64,000 nt of DNA from Rubripirellula amarantea. Lineage in GTDB: Bacteria; Planctomycetota; Planctomycetia; Pirellulales; Pirellulaceae. Of the stretch, positions 28,584 to 36,155 are shown one piece after another. The stretch is from the NCBI RefSeq assembly GCF_007859865.1, contig NZ_SJPI01000001.1, positions 1 through 64,000 of the forward strand, in the 5' to 3' direction. The translations under genes were made by a program, and so were the position numbers. Numbering within the stretch: the first letter of the stretch is position 1; each line of letters begins with the position of its first letter. The notes under the pieces were generated by a model that searched no databases, was not told where the DNA came from, and saw nothing but the letters and a program-made list of their open reading frames with translations.

Positions 28584-29462
28584 ATGACCAAACTGCACGC
28601 CGATTACTACGCCGATTCGATGACTCAAGTGAGGACCACGATAGTCCTCAATGAACAGATTGCCGAATCTACCTTTCGCCTTCGTGTTGAAGCGGCTCCG
28701 ATTGCCGCCAATGCGGTGCCGGGGCAATTCGTGATGATCCGCATGGCCGGTATCAACGCGCCGCTGATTGGTCGAGCCTTAGCGATCTACGACATTCTTG
28801 ATAATGACCAAGGTGAACCCACGTATGTGGATGTGATTTATCTGCGGAAGGGTGCACTGACAACACCGCTTTCGTCGGCATCCGTCGGAACCCCGATCGA
28901 TTTGTGGGGCCCGCTTGGAAACGGATTTTCAAACCGCGATTGCCAAACGCTCATCATGGCGGTCGGCGGCATCGGACAAACTCCGATGCTGTTGCTTGGT
29001 CGTGAAGCGCTCGGTGACCAAACCTTTGGGGTCCAGAACCGTGCCTCCGGTTGGGCTCAGAATGCCGAGATCATCTACGGTGCTCGAAACGCCAACTTAC
29101 TCGCTGGCGTCGATGACTTTCGCAAAGCGGGTTTCGAAGTAACGCTATGCACCGACGATGGATCTTTAGGCCAACAAGCATTGGTGCCAGATGTACTAAA
29201 AGAGCGTCTGACTGAGATCCAGGATCTTTCCACCGTCCGTGTGGTCACCTGCGGCCCCGAAATCATGATGGAGAAGGTCGCCCAGCTCTGCGAATCGATG
29301 GGCGTTGATTGCCAAGTCTCGATGGAAACACCGATGGCTTGCGGCATCGGTATCTGTTTCAGTTGCGTCGCCAAGGTTAACCAAGACGACGGCGAATGGG
29401 ATTACAAGCGAACCTGTGTAGAAGGCCCGATCTTTGACGCCTGCAAGATTTGCTGGGATTGA
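28584..29462 (+). CDS. PyrK-like dihydroorotate dehydrogenase electron-transfer subunit
   Basis: This 292-residue iron-sulfur flavoprotein matches the electron-transfer subunit of class 1B dihydroorotate dehydrogenase. An FAD-binding barrel (AVPGQFVMIRM, RALAIYD) is followed by an NAD-binding domain (AVGGIGQTPM, CGPEIMM) and a C-terminal 2Fe-2S site, CGIGICFSCVAKV with a further Cys in KRTC. Its catalytic partner PyrD is not adjacent. Related subunits also serve other dehydrogenases, so the pathway is not certain. The start could be 28584 or the ATG at 28620. Confidence 0.78.
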   Translation: MTKLHADYYADSMTQVRTTIVLNEQIAESTFRLRVEAAPIAANAVPGQFVMIRMAGINAPLIGRALAIYDILDNDQGEPTYVDVIYLRKGALTTPLSSASVGTPIDLWGPLGNGFSNRDCQTLIMAVGGIGQTPMLLLGREALGDQTFGVQNRASGWAQNAEIIYGARNANLLAGVDDFRKAGFEVTLCTDDGSLGQQALVPDVLKERLTEIQDLSTVRVVTCGPEIMMEKVAQLCESMGVDCQVSMETPMACGIGICFSCVAKVNQDDGEWDYKRTCVEGPIFDACKICWD

Positions 29463-29507
29463 GATCCGCCAGGCGTGAGCCCGTTTGCATTAAGAATGCC
29501 CTAGGCA

Positions 29508-30629
29508 TCAGCGATAAAAAGACCCTGATGTCGTGGGCGATTCTTTGCCGCTCGGATATCCAGAAGCCTGACCCGTGCTTCCGGGTGTGTAGGAACTAGG
29601 CGCGATTGTCCCCGCCGAGTCGCGGCCACCGAGGCTGCCTGCGGCGTTTGCTGTCGCGTAGCTCGCAGTAGTCGCCCCTGGCGCGGTCGTATCAGGAGTA
29701 GTCGCGATACTCGCGTTCATCGTCGGTGATTCCTCAGGCAAACTATACGCCGACCCGGTGCTCGTGGAATTGGGTGGCGTGATCGACGAAATGGCTGAAC
29801 CTAAGTTCGGCAAATTGGAAGGCAATGAGAACCCGCCAGACGACGGACCAGAGTTCGATTCACTGGTCGAGGATGTCGTTGCGGCCATCTTCGGTGGCTC
29901 GTAGCTCGGCGTCTGGCCTCCCATTGCCGGAATTCCAGGTACTGAATTCCCCGATGATTGTCCGCTGGGTGACTGGCTACCGAGTGACTGGCTACCGAGT
30001 GACTGGCTACCAGGGGCTTGGTAACTAGATGCGGCGCTTGCATAGCTTGTCGGCGGAACGGCCGGAGCGGTTTGAGGCGTCGCCTTCGGCTCAAAGGACT
30101 TGCTGCCAAAGGTGTAGGGTGAAGGTTTCGCAGCCGACGTCCCTGGATACGAATTGGTGGAAGCCAATCCATTGGTGGCGGTTGAAGGTGTCGAAGCCGG
30201 TTGCCCATAAACGCCGTTGGCTTGAGCCGCAGCAAAATTGGTTTGTGGAGTAGCGGTGCCTGGTGAGACATTAAAGCCAGCGACTTGCATGGTCCCAGAC
30301 GGGTCCATCGGATTCGCTGGCATGGTTGACGGAGTGGTAGTCGACGACGGAGCCTGCGTTCCCCCGGCAATCGACGCGATGGCTTGCGGAGTCGCCGAGG
30401 TGCTCGGCGGAGCAGGGTATGTCGTTGAAGGTCCGGTCCCGGCGAGCAATTCAGCCGATGGCTCGCTATTGCGTGCAAACGGATTCATGCTTCGCATCTT
30501 CGACGAACCGCGACATCCAGCGGTAGCAAACACAGAAAGGGTACACACCATCAAAACAAAACCCTTGACCCGAATAGCGGACGCACCGCTCGGGCTCATT
30601 GATTTTTCGTTGGTCCACTGGTTCAGCAT
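29508..30629 (-). CDS. Low-complexity predicted lipoprotein
   Basis: I do not recognise this 373-residue protein. A lipoprotein signal (LMVCTLSVFATAGC, Cys about residue 39 from the longest start) is followed by about 330 residues very rich in Ser, Thr, Pro, Ala and Gly with no predictable fold. Near residues 205-220 it holds QSLGS repeats encoded by a 15-bp tandem repeat. An inner ATG at 30599 would give a more normal signal peptide. A surface or spacer role is possible. Confidence 0.55.
   Translation of the reverse strand: MLNQWTNEKSMSPSGASAIRVKGFVLMVCTLSVFATAGCRGSSKMRSMNPFARNSEPSAELLAGTGPSTTYPAPPSTSATPQAIASIAGGTQAPSSTTTPSTMPANPMDPSGTMQVAGFNVSPGTATPQTNFAAAQANGVYGQPASTPSTATNGLASTNSYPGTSAAKPSPYTFGSKSFEPKATPQTAPAVPPTSYASAASSYQAPGSQSLGSQSLGSQSPSGQSSGNSVPGIPAMGGQTPSYEPPKMAATTSSTSESNSGPSSGGFSLPSNLPNLGSAISSITPPNSTSTGSAYSLPEESPTMNASIATTPDTTAPGATTASYATANAAGSLGGRDSAGTIAPSSYTPGSTGQASGYPSGKESPTTSGSFYR
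29967..30011. repeat. 15-bp tandem repeat inside a coding region
   Basis: Three nearly identical units (GGGTGACTGGCTACC, then GAGTGACTGGCTACC twice) encode repeated QSLGS on the minus strand within the low-complexity lipoprotein gene. Near identity at the DNA level suggests recent duplication. Confidence 0.8.
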
Positions 30630-30912
30630 CGCTGTCTACCTTTTCCCCACCCATGGTCACAAATGTCTCTGGTGAATATCCCGCTGTACGCGTTCAATTC
30701 ACCTTTTACGCCAGGACGTTAGAACTTCGGAAGATCGAATGTCAATGCTGGTTTTATCGCAATTGGAATGATGGGATGGAATCGAATCTTGCTCGCCACC
30801 CAAGATCTTCAATTTTCTCTCTGGACGCTCGCATCACTTGCTTGATAAGAGGTTAGCGAGAGCCTCCTGAAGGGGCGTCAGATCTCTGAATCCCAATTAA
30901 GTGACAATAGCT

Positions 30913-31146
30913 ATGAATATCAATTTCTTTGAATGGTTGCGTGACGGTGTTCGTCAGTCCGTATTACTAGGCGTGAGCGATGCTATCGAAGAAATTGGCA
31001 TGCCTGCTGACAACAGCGACATTGACCCGAATGTTGCCGGTCTGTTTTCCCAAGACCAAACGAAAACGAAGCGGGGGCGATCCAATACCGGACGCAAACG
31101 CCTGGGCAAATCACTCAAAGAAATGGCTCCTGCGGACGCAAAATAA
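30913..31146 (+). CDS. Small hypothetical protein
   Basis: This 77-residue protein has an amphipathic N terminus (MNINFFEWLRDGVRQSVLLGVSDAIEEIG), an acidic middle and a basic C-terminal tail (KTKRGRSNTGRKRLGKSLKEM). It has no membrane segment or known domain. The ATG at 30913 is preferred to a GTG at 30901. The upstream gap (30630-30912) shows no feature I can name. It converges on the histidine kinase gene, with a tandem repeat between them. Confidence 0.5.
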   Translation: MNINFFEWLRDGVRQSVLLGVSDAIEEIGMPADNSDIDPNVAGLFSQDQTKTKRGRSNTGRKRLGKSLKEMAPADAK

Positions 31147-31198
31147 AGTTGGCACCCTATCACCCATCATTGCGATGCAACCGATCGCGAGGATGAGA

Positions 31199-31270
31199 TT
31201 CGCGATTGAGCAACTGTTCGCAACTTAGAAACTGTTCGCGATTGAGCAACCGCTCGCGATTCAATCGCAC
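31199..31270. repeat. 18-bp tandem repeat crossing a stop codon
   Basis: Four units of 18 bp: TTCGCGATTGAGCAACTG (31199), TTCGCAACTTAGAAACTG (31217), TTCGCGATTGAGCAACCG (31235) and a diverged CTCGCGATTCAATCGCAC (31253-31270). The last unit contains the stop codon (31261-31263) of the minus-strand kinase gene. Confidence 0.75.
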
Positions 31271-31890
31271 GGCAATTTGACGCGAACCGTCGTCGGACCG
31301 CCGGGCGTTGATTCGATCGCTAAATCACCGCCCATGACCTCGGCGCGGCTCTTCATGGCTGCGATCCCAAAATGCCCTTCGCGATCGAGAGTGGGATCAA
31401 AGCCTTCCCCATCGTCAGTGATGGTGAGCAAATAATCACGATCGGATCCGCGATGAAAGAACACTGAGATGTTCTTTGCTCGGCCATGCCTAATTGCATT
31501 GCGACACGCTTCGACCGTGATTCGATAACTAGCTAACGCAACAGGCGAAGTTTGGCCGTCGTCGGTGTCGGCAACGTCCCACTTGATCGTTGGCAGTGTT
31601 TGATAAAGTCGAGCTAACGTATCGGCAGCAGCCCTGTCCCACGTCGTGGAGTCCAAGGCGGGCGGATAGATCTCGGTTAGTAACCGACGCCCCGTTTGCA
31701 TCGCTTCATCAAGCCACTGTGCGACTTGATGCAATTGATCAAGATCATCTTGTTCGAGTCGGCCCTTGGCGTCTTCAAGCAGTCGAGTGATACCGGCCGA
31801 CGATGCAAAAATAAACGGCAGCACGGCATCGTGGATTTCATGTCCGATCCGAAGCCGTTCAAGTTCAACCGGGTCGCTTGGACTAACCAA
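31261..31890 (-). CDS. Sensor-less histidine kinase, NarL type
   Basis: This cytosolic protein of 209 residues has only a HisKA_3-type helix pair and an ATPase domain. The phospho-acceptor motif is RLRIGHEIHD (His about residue 20). The N box is EACRNAIRHG, and the G boxes are DDGEGFDP and GHFGIAAMKSRAEVMGG. There is no sensor, membrane or receiver domain. The start is not an ATG: I favour the TTG at 31890, which has GAAGGG just upstream and lies over the stop of the STAS gene; a TTG at 31947 is the alternative. No response regulator is in the window. It could phosphorylate a distant regulator or act on its STAS neighbour like an anti-sigma kinase (inference). Confidence 0.8.
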   Translation of the reverse strand: MVSPSDPVELERLRIGHEIHDAVLPFIFASSAGITRLLEDAKGRLEQDDLDQLHQVAQWLDEAMQTGRRLLTEIYPPALDSTTWDRAAADTLARLYQTLPTIKWDVADTDDGQTSPVALASYRITVEACRNAIRHGRAKNISVFFHRGSDRDYLLTITDDGEGFDPTLDREGHFGIAAMKSRAEVMGGDLAIESTPGGPTTVRVKLPCD

Positions 31891-32248
31891 ACCAGCCCTT
31901 CTTGTCAAAACTGGCAATGGCTTTTTCTTCGCTGCCTTGGATGTCAAAAAGTTTGTTCAATTTCGTGATCTTGAACACTTCCAACACGTTGGGCGAGACT
32001 TCACAAAACTTCAGGCTCACTCCTTGGGCTTTGCACCCCTTGTTGAGCATCACCAACTTGGTGATCATCGCCGACGACATGAACGAGACACCGCGAAAGT
32101 TCAGCAGCAGTTTCTTGTGGATGGCTTGCGGAACGACTTCTTGCAGTTCCTTGCCGACCTGCTCAATACGCTGGCTATCAAGAATCTTGCTGTCGGTAAA
32201 ACCAGCGATCATGATCTCGCCTTGGTTCTGGGTAGTGATAGCAGCCAT
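31883..32248 (-). CDS. STAS-domain (anti-anti-sigma-like) protein
   Basis: This 121-residue protein has the STAS fold of SpoIIAA-type anti-sigma-factor antagonists: IMIAGFTDSKIL, then the strand-loop-helix LLLNFRGVSFMSSAMITKLVML, where the SS pair is the usual regulatory phosphorylation site, then GVSLKFCEVSPNVLEVFKITKLNKLFDI. GGAAAG just upstream supports the ATG at 32248. It overlaps the histidine kinase gene, suggesting a joint function. No anti-sigma factor of the classic RsbW type is next to it. Confidence 0.85.
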   Translation of the reverse strand: MAAITTQNQGEIMIAGFTDSKILDSQRIEQVGKELQEVVPQAIHKKLLLNFRGVSFMSSAMITKLVMLNKGCKAQGVSLKFCEVSPNVLEVFKITKLNKLFDIQGSEEKAIASFDKKGWFG

Positions 32249-32381
32249 GGGAATTCTTTCCGGTCGTTCGGGGCCAGTAGAGCGGGTCATCCGCTCCCTT
32301 CGTCTCTATCCCTCTAAGGTACCAAGCGGCTCTCTCACTGGCAATTGTCTAGACTGCGTTTTGAGCCCCCAAGGCAGCCTG

Positions 32382-32999
32382 TTAAAGGTCCGATTGGTCA
32401 AGCTGATCAAGCAAATCGTCGAGGTGTCCATCCGAGGGTGGAGATCCCGATTGGCCAACCGGTGGCGACTGATGAGCCGATTGTTTGATGATGGGCTCTG
32501 CTTGGAACCTCGGCGAAACAGGCTTCGAAGCGTCCGATACCGAACGGCTCGCCCCCGGCATCAGGTCGAATGTTTTGACCGACTTGACCTGCCGCAGACG
32601 TTCCAAGGCGTCAATCCATTGTTGGATGGTCCATGGCTGATGCAGATCAAAGGCGTAGATTCGCCGCGCTGCGGCGCTAGCCACCGGTGCCGTCGGATCA
32701 CCGAGATGCCTAGCACGTTGCCCTGCAAACCCCAGCGATGCGAGTTGCACCATGGCCTGATCTATCGACACTCGAGTCAATACGGCGACATCGCCAGTCA
32801 TGGACTCCAGCGTCAATGCATCCGTGGATCCCGGCTGAAGATCATCCAGTGGGCCCACGAGGGTAACGTCGATTCCGGGTCGGCCGAGTAAGTTCCCAAC
32901 AAGCTGCTCAGTCAACTTATCAAGCGCAGCGGAAGAGCCACCCGCATCATTCTTTCCGGCTCGATGGACCAAGATAATGGAGAGTCGATCAATAGCCAC
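32382..32999 (-). CDS. Unknown protein of the ATPase operon
   Basis: I do not recognise this 205-residue protein. The first 150 residues alternate strands and helices (LSIILVHRAG, GIDVTLVGPLDDL, DVAVLTRVSIDQAMVQL, WTIQQWIDALERL), suggesting a compact alpha/beta domain. The rest is a Ser/Pro-rich linker ending in an acidic amphipathic helix (LDDLLDQLDQ), a likely protein-contact motif. It starts with GTG inside the last codons of the ATPase gene (11-base overlap), so the two are translated together. Confidence 0.6.
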   Translation of the reverse strand: MAIDRLSIILVHRAGKNDAGGSSAALDKLTEQLVGNLLGRPGIDVTLVGPLDDLQPGSTDALTLESMTGDVAVLTRVSIDQAMVQLASLGFAGQRARHLGDPTAPVASAAARRIYAFDLHQPWTIQQWIDALERLRQVKSVKTFDLMPGASRSVSDASKPVSPRFQAEPIIKQSAHQSPPVGQSGSPPSDGHLDDLLDQLDQSDL

Positions 33000-33726
33000 G
33001 AATCACCTCGCGATGACGACCAGCCGACGTCGTAACGCTTTGATCGACAGTGCCCCGAGCCGAACGGCACACCGGTTGAACTTCGTCATACAGATCAAAC
33101 CAAAAGTCTCGAACGTTCAAAGCTGGATTGCCTTGTGGTTGCTGCTGTTGCTGCCGTAGACGCTCGCCAACCAATCGCTGGACGTCTTCGGAACTGTCGG
33201 AAACTCGTTCAAGGGTCAAGGTTGCCAAATCGCTAAGTGATACTTCAGTGCGGTACAACACTGGCACGCTGCGAAATGGCTGGTGAGTCGTCATCAGCAA
33301 CGATTGATTGCGTTGTCGAGTCGCGCGATACAGCTTGATTCGTCCGAGCCTACTTAATTGCTCTGCACCATCCACGATCAACAAACCACCCCCGGCGAGC
33401 CTGCGAGCGGTGGAAACGGCATCCGACAACGATCGATACGCGTGGATCCATCGGTGGGTCCAAGAGGATGAACCGAGTCGCAACGGTGACACATCGAGCG
33501 GTTGCAGATAGGCGACATCGGCAAAGGCATCTCGCAAACTGGGTAGCAACGACTTAACGAGCGTCGACTTGCCGGTCCCATGTTGACCGACGATCTGGCA
33601 GACCGTTAAGTCGCGGACATCCGAGGCCAAATCATTGATCGAACGGTCGAACGCCTTTCCAACAAAACGAAACGGAATCGATCCCGGTCGAATTGCCGCG
33701 GTACGAAAAGGATTCGACTCAATCAC
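32989..33726 (-). CDS. P-loop ATPase of unknown role
   Basis: This 245-residue protein has Walker A GQHGTGKST (about residues 47-55), a Walker B-like GGLLIVDGAEQL and a sensor-like strand LLMTTHQPF. The layout is that of an AAA or ExeA-type ATPase core without a C-terminal lid domain that I can see. The C-terminal half has a Gln run and no recognisable motif. The start is a GTG at 33726, overlapping the upstream stop (GTGA). It lies between an arrestin-like protein and an unknown protein in a tightly packed operon. Function unknown. Confidence 0.7.
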   Translation of the reverse strand: MIESNPFRTAAIRPGSIPFRFVGKAFDRSINDLASDVRDLTVCQIVGQHGTGKSTLVKSLLPSLRDAFADVAYLQPLDVSPLRLGSSSWTHRWIHAYRSLSDAVSTARRLAGGGLLIVDGAEQLSRLGRIKLYRATRQRNQSLLMTTHQPFRSVPVLYRTEVSLSDLATLTLERVSDSSEDVQRLVGERLRQQQQQPQGNPALNVRDFWFDLYDEVQPVCRSARGTVDQSVTTSAGRHREVIRGY

Positions 33727-34214
33727 GCCTGAGAAGAGGCACGAACGGAAGCTTGCGAACCAAACGAGTCGAAGTTGCTGCGAGGCGACACCAAGTGAAA
33801 CGGTTGCTCAGCGATGATTTCACGACCGTCATTCATGAACAAACGAAGGCGAACGCACCAACGCAAACTGATCAGGTGCCCGTGATAGCTCAGCGGCGAT
33901 GCAGGCAGGTGACATCGCAGGGACTGTTCGTCAGCCAAACCCAAGCGACGTAGTTGTTCGGGAGAAACTCGGTGAAAGTGATGAACGTGCAAATCTTCAT
34001 CACCCTTACCTTCAGTGTGCCACAGCACCGAGACCTCAATCGATTGCAGATCGTCAAGGCAAACGCGGCGAATCCGCCACCTGGCCATTAGTTCACCACC
34101 GGCCTCGTAGACACCGTCTTCTCGGCAGAGCGCAACATTTACCGCGGGCTGCGCTTCGGTGGCGCGACCGACGGGTGAATGACGACGGGAAAACTTCGGT
34201 AGAACGATGGCCAT
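33723..34214 (-). CDS. Predicted beta-sandwich (arrestin-like) protein
   Basis: This 163-residue soluble protein has an alternating beta pattern: VYEAGGELMARWRI, IEVSVLWHTEGKGDEDLHVHHF, HLPASPLSYHGHLISLRWCVRLRLFM. The pattern of a ligand-carrying strand, an EGKGDED loop and a 'LSY.G..I.LRW.VR' hairpin recalls arrestin/Spo0M-type sandwiches; this is my reading, not a confirmed match. The start at 34214 lies 76 bases inside the upstream gene. The shorter ATG at 34088 would cut into the first strands, so I keep the long form. Confidence 0.6.
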   Translation of the reverse strand: MAIVLPKFSRRHSPVGRATEAQPAVNVALCREDGVYEAGGELMARWRIRRVCLDDLQSIEVSVLWHTEGKGDEDLHVHHFHRVSPEQLRRLGLADEQSLRCHLPASPLSYHGHLISLRWCVRLRLFMNDGREIIAEQPFHLVSPRSNFDSFGSQASVRASSQA

Positions 34215-35425
34215 GGATGTGATTCCCCCTTAACAACGATCTTCCAACGAATCGCGTTATGAGTACCGACAAACGAATGCATGATATTGTCGGGCAGTTG
34301 CAGGACTAATTGTTGTTCCCAAGGGGCTCGGGGGTCAACTCGAACTTCACGCTCTTTACACAAAACCTGCACAAAAGATTCGTGACGATCCACGCGTACA
34401 TCGGTTCCTTGGCGATAAAACGTTTCTTCTTCGCAAACGAGCTGGACACGAAGTCGTTTTAGCCGCAAACGTCCCATCTGGATGACGAACACGTCACAGG
34501 TCTCACCGGGACACAAGGGTTGTTGGCTGATTTCAACGATGGTGGGGCCTATGCCGGCTGACTGCTTTAATTGGGTTACGAAGTATTTGAACGACCAGTA
34601 ACCGATCACCGCGAATGGCCCCAGCAAGAGCGTCAAAATCCAACGAGGGCTGCCGTACCAAAAACCGGAAACAGCAACCGCCAGCAGAATGAACCAGACA
34701 GCGTTCCAAAGAAACGTCAAGATCGCCGGTCCGGCCAAGCCAGCCTCACGAGTCTCAGCCGCTAGTCGATAGGCCAGACGCTCGCCCGGACTGTCCGTCA
34801 ACGATGTACCGCGAGGAACGCTCGGCAATTTTGTTAGATCATCCGTAGCCGATGCGGGTGCCGTCGGACCGATGAAGTCCATCGCGTCCTTTTCAAATTG
34901 GCCCGCGCGATTCGCCAGCACACTTCGATATTCTGTACTGGCGCCCAAGTGCATCAGTCGGTACACCAACGACACCACGCCGGTGCCGATCGCAGCGACC
35001 GATAGGATTCCAAAAATCCACGTGCTCAAGGACGTCGAGAATGCGGGAGCCAACGAATCCGAAAACGCTTCGTCGGAAATGCGAGCCATGTCGTCCGGCG
35101 CGAAGCGGTTGATCAACACCAACGAGAGCCCGAACACGCCGAGTAAAAACAGGACGCCAAAGAAGACGACTTCACTGGCGATTCCAGCGCCGTCGGAACC
35201 GAGAAAACTTGATCCGCCCGAACGACGACCTTGCCGGCGCATCCATGGCCGCATGACTCCGTAAATCATCAGTCGCCAGCGGGACAAACGCCCACGCTGG
35301 CGACGCTTCGGTGATTTTGAGCGATTCGACGCCGCGTCATCTCCCCCGAGTCGTTGACGACCACCTCGCTGCCGAACGCCTTGCGAGCCTTCGTGGGGCG
35401 AATGGGAATCAGAGGAGCGAGTCAT
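34139..35425 (-). CDS. Membrane protein with C-terminal beta-rich domain
   Basis: This 428-residue protein has a basic, disordered N terminus (about 70 residues, many Arg). Two hydrophobic segments follow (VVFFGVLFLLGVFGLSLVLI, WIFGILSVAAIGTGVVSLVYRL), then a hydrophilic loop and two more (ILTFLWNAVWFILLAVAVSGFWYG, WILTLLLGPFAVIGYWSF). The last 150 residues form a beta-rich domain (PTIVEISQQPLCPGETCDVFVIQMG, LKRLRVQLVCEEETF, VGTHNAIRWKIVV) resembling that of the next gene. First gene of a four-gene overlapping operon. Function unknown. Confidence 0.65.
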   Translation of the reverse strand: MTRSSDSHSPHEGSQGVRQRGGRQRLGGDDAASNRSKSPKRRQRGRLSRWRLMIYGVMRPWMRRQGRRSGGSSFLGSDGAGIASEVVFFGVLFLLGVFGLSLVLINRFAPDDMARISDEAFSDSLAPAFSTSLSTWIFGILSVAAIGTGVVSLVYRLMHLGASTEYRSVLANRAGQFEKDAMDFIGPTAPASATDDLTKLPSVPRGTSLTDSPGERLAYRLAAETREAGLAGPAILTFLWNAVWFILLAVAVSGFWYGSPRWILTLLLGPFAVIGYWSFKYFVTQLKQSAGIGPTIVEISQQPLCPGETCDVFVIQMGRLRLKRLRVQLVCEEETFYRQGTDVRVDRHESFVQVLCKEREVRVDPRAPWEQQLVLQLPDNIMHSFVGTHNAIRWKIVVKGESHPWPSFYRSFPVVIHPSVAPPKRSPR

Positions 35426-35500
35426 AGGAGTCGAACGAGGGGCAACAGATGCGTTTGGACTGTTCCAGCCTAACGCGAACCAACGTTGCCGGGATGGCCC

Positions 35501-35767
35501 CTACCGAGCCTTTTCGCGACTAGGGCGATAAAAGCCGAGTTCTTCCAAGGCCGCGTAGACTTCATCCAAAGTCTTCTCGCCAAAGTTGCTGATCGACAGC
35601 AACCGTCGCGGAGTGGCGTGCAGCAAATCTCGAACAGTCAGAATGCCAGTTTCTTCCAAGCAGTTTGTCGTTCGAACCGACAAGCCCATCTCGGCAATGC
35701 TCAAGTCCAATCGCTCGCGACGCAATCGAGCATCTTCATCGGCTTGAATCAATGGAATACGAGTCAT
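35501..35767 (-). CDS. Free-standing RNA polymerase alpha C-terminal-domain protein
   Basis: This 88-residue protein consists almost wholly of an alpha-CTD-like helix-hairpin-helix fold: LGLSVRTTNCLEE-like helix, GILTVRDLLHATPRRLLSISNFGEKTLDEVYAALEELGF. These correspond to the SVR.ANCL, TIGDL and NFGKKSL.EI blocks that bind UP elements and activators in RpoA. No alpha N-terminal domain is encoded, and the longer upstream frame (to 35965) is unlike protein. AAGAAGGA precedes the ATG at 35767. It could bind DNA, or replace or titrate alpha-CTD contacts. Confidence 0.75.
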   Translation of the reverse strand: MTRIPLIQADEDARLRRERLDLSIAEMGLSVRTTNCLEETGILTVRDLLHATPRRLLSISNFGEKTLDEVYAALEELGFYRPSREKAR

Positions 35768-36155
35768 CACAAAATTCCTTCTTGTAATTGTGAAGCCAAC
35801 TTGGAGGAAACGGTCGCGTTGACCTGGTCCAAGATGACACTGCCCTGATCGTCGGCGCTGCTGGATGGCGCCGCGGCAGTCTCCCCAGAGTTGCTGCCGC
35901 ATGATGCGAATCGTAGGCGATCTTGACGAGACAAAAAAGATGCTCAGGCAACGATCTTGTCGCATTTTCTCAAACTCAAAATGCTAGCAAATACGTGGTC
36001 GAGCAGCTCGCCGACGGTTTCAGCTTTGCCGTGAACGCTTCGATGTGGAAACGAGCATGAAAACATCTTGCCTCGAAATGTCAATTTTGGCTAAAGCCAT
36101 TCATATCGTGGGAAACACCTCGCACACGACGAAACTATATCCAGGAAATTAATCC
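35768..36155. other. Intergenic region between divergent genes
   Basis: This 388-base gap separates the alpha-CTD-like gene (minus) from the secreted protein gene (plus). An open frame continues through part of it on the minus strand but lacks coding character. Promoters for both genes should be here; I cannot assign boxes. I see no RNA structure or repeat of note. Confidence 0.4.
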
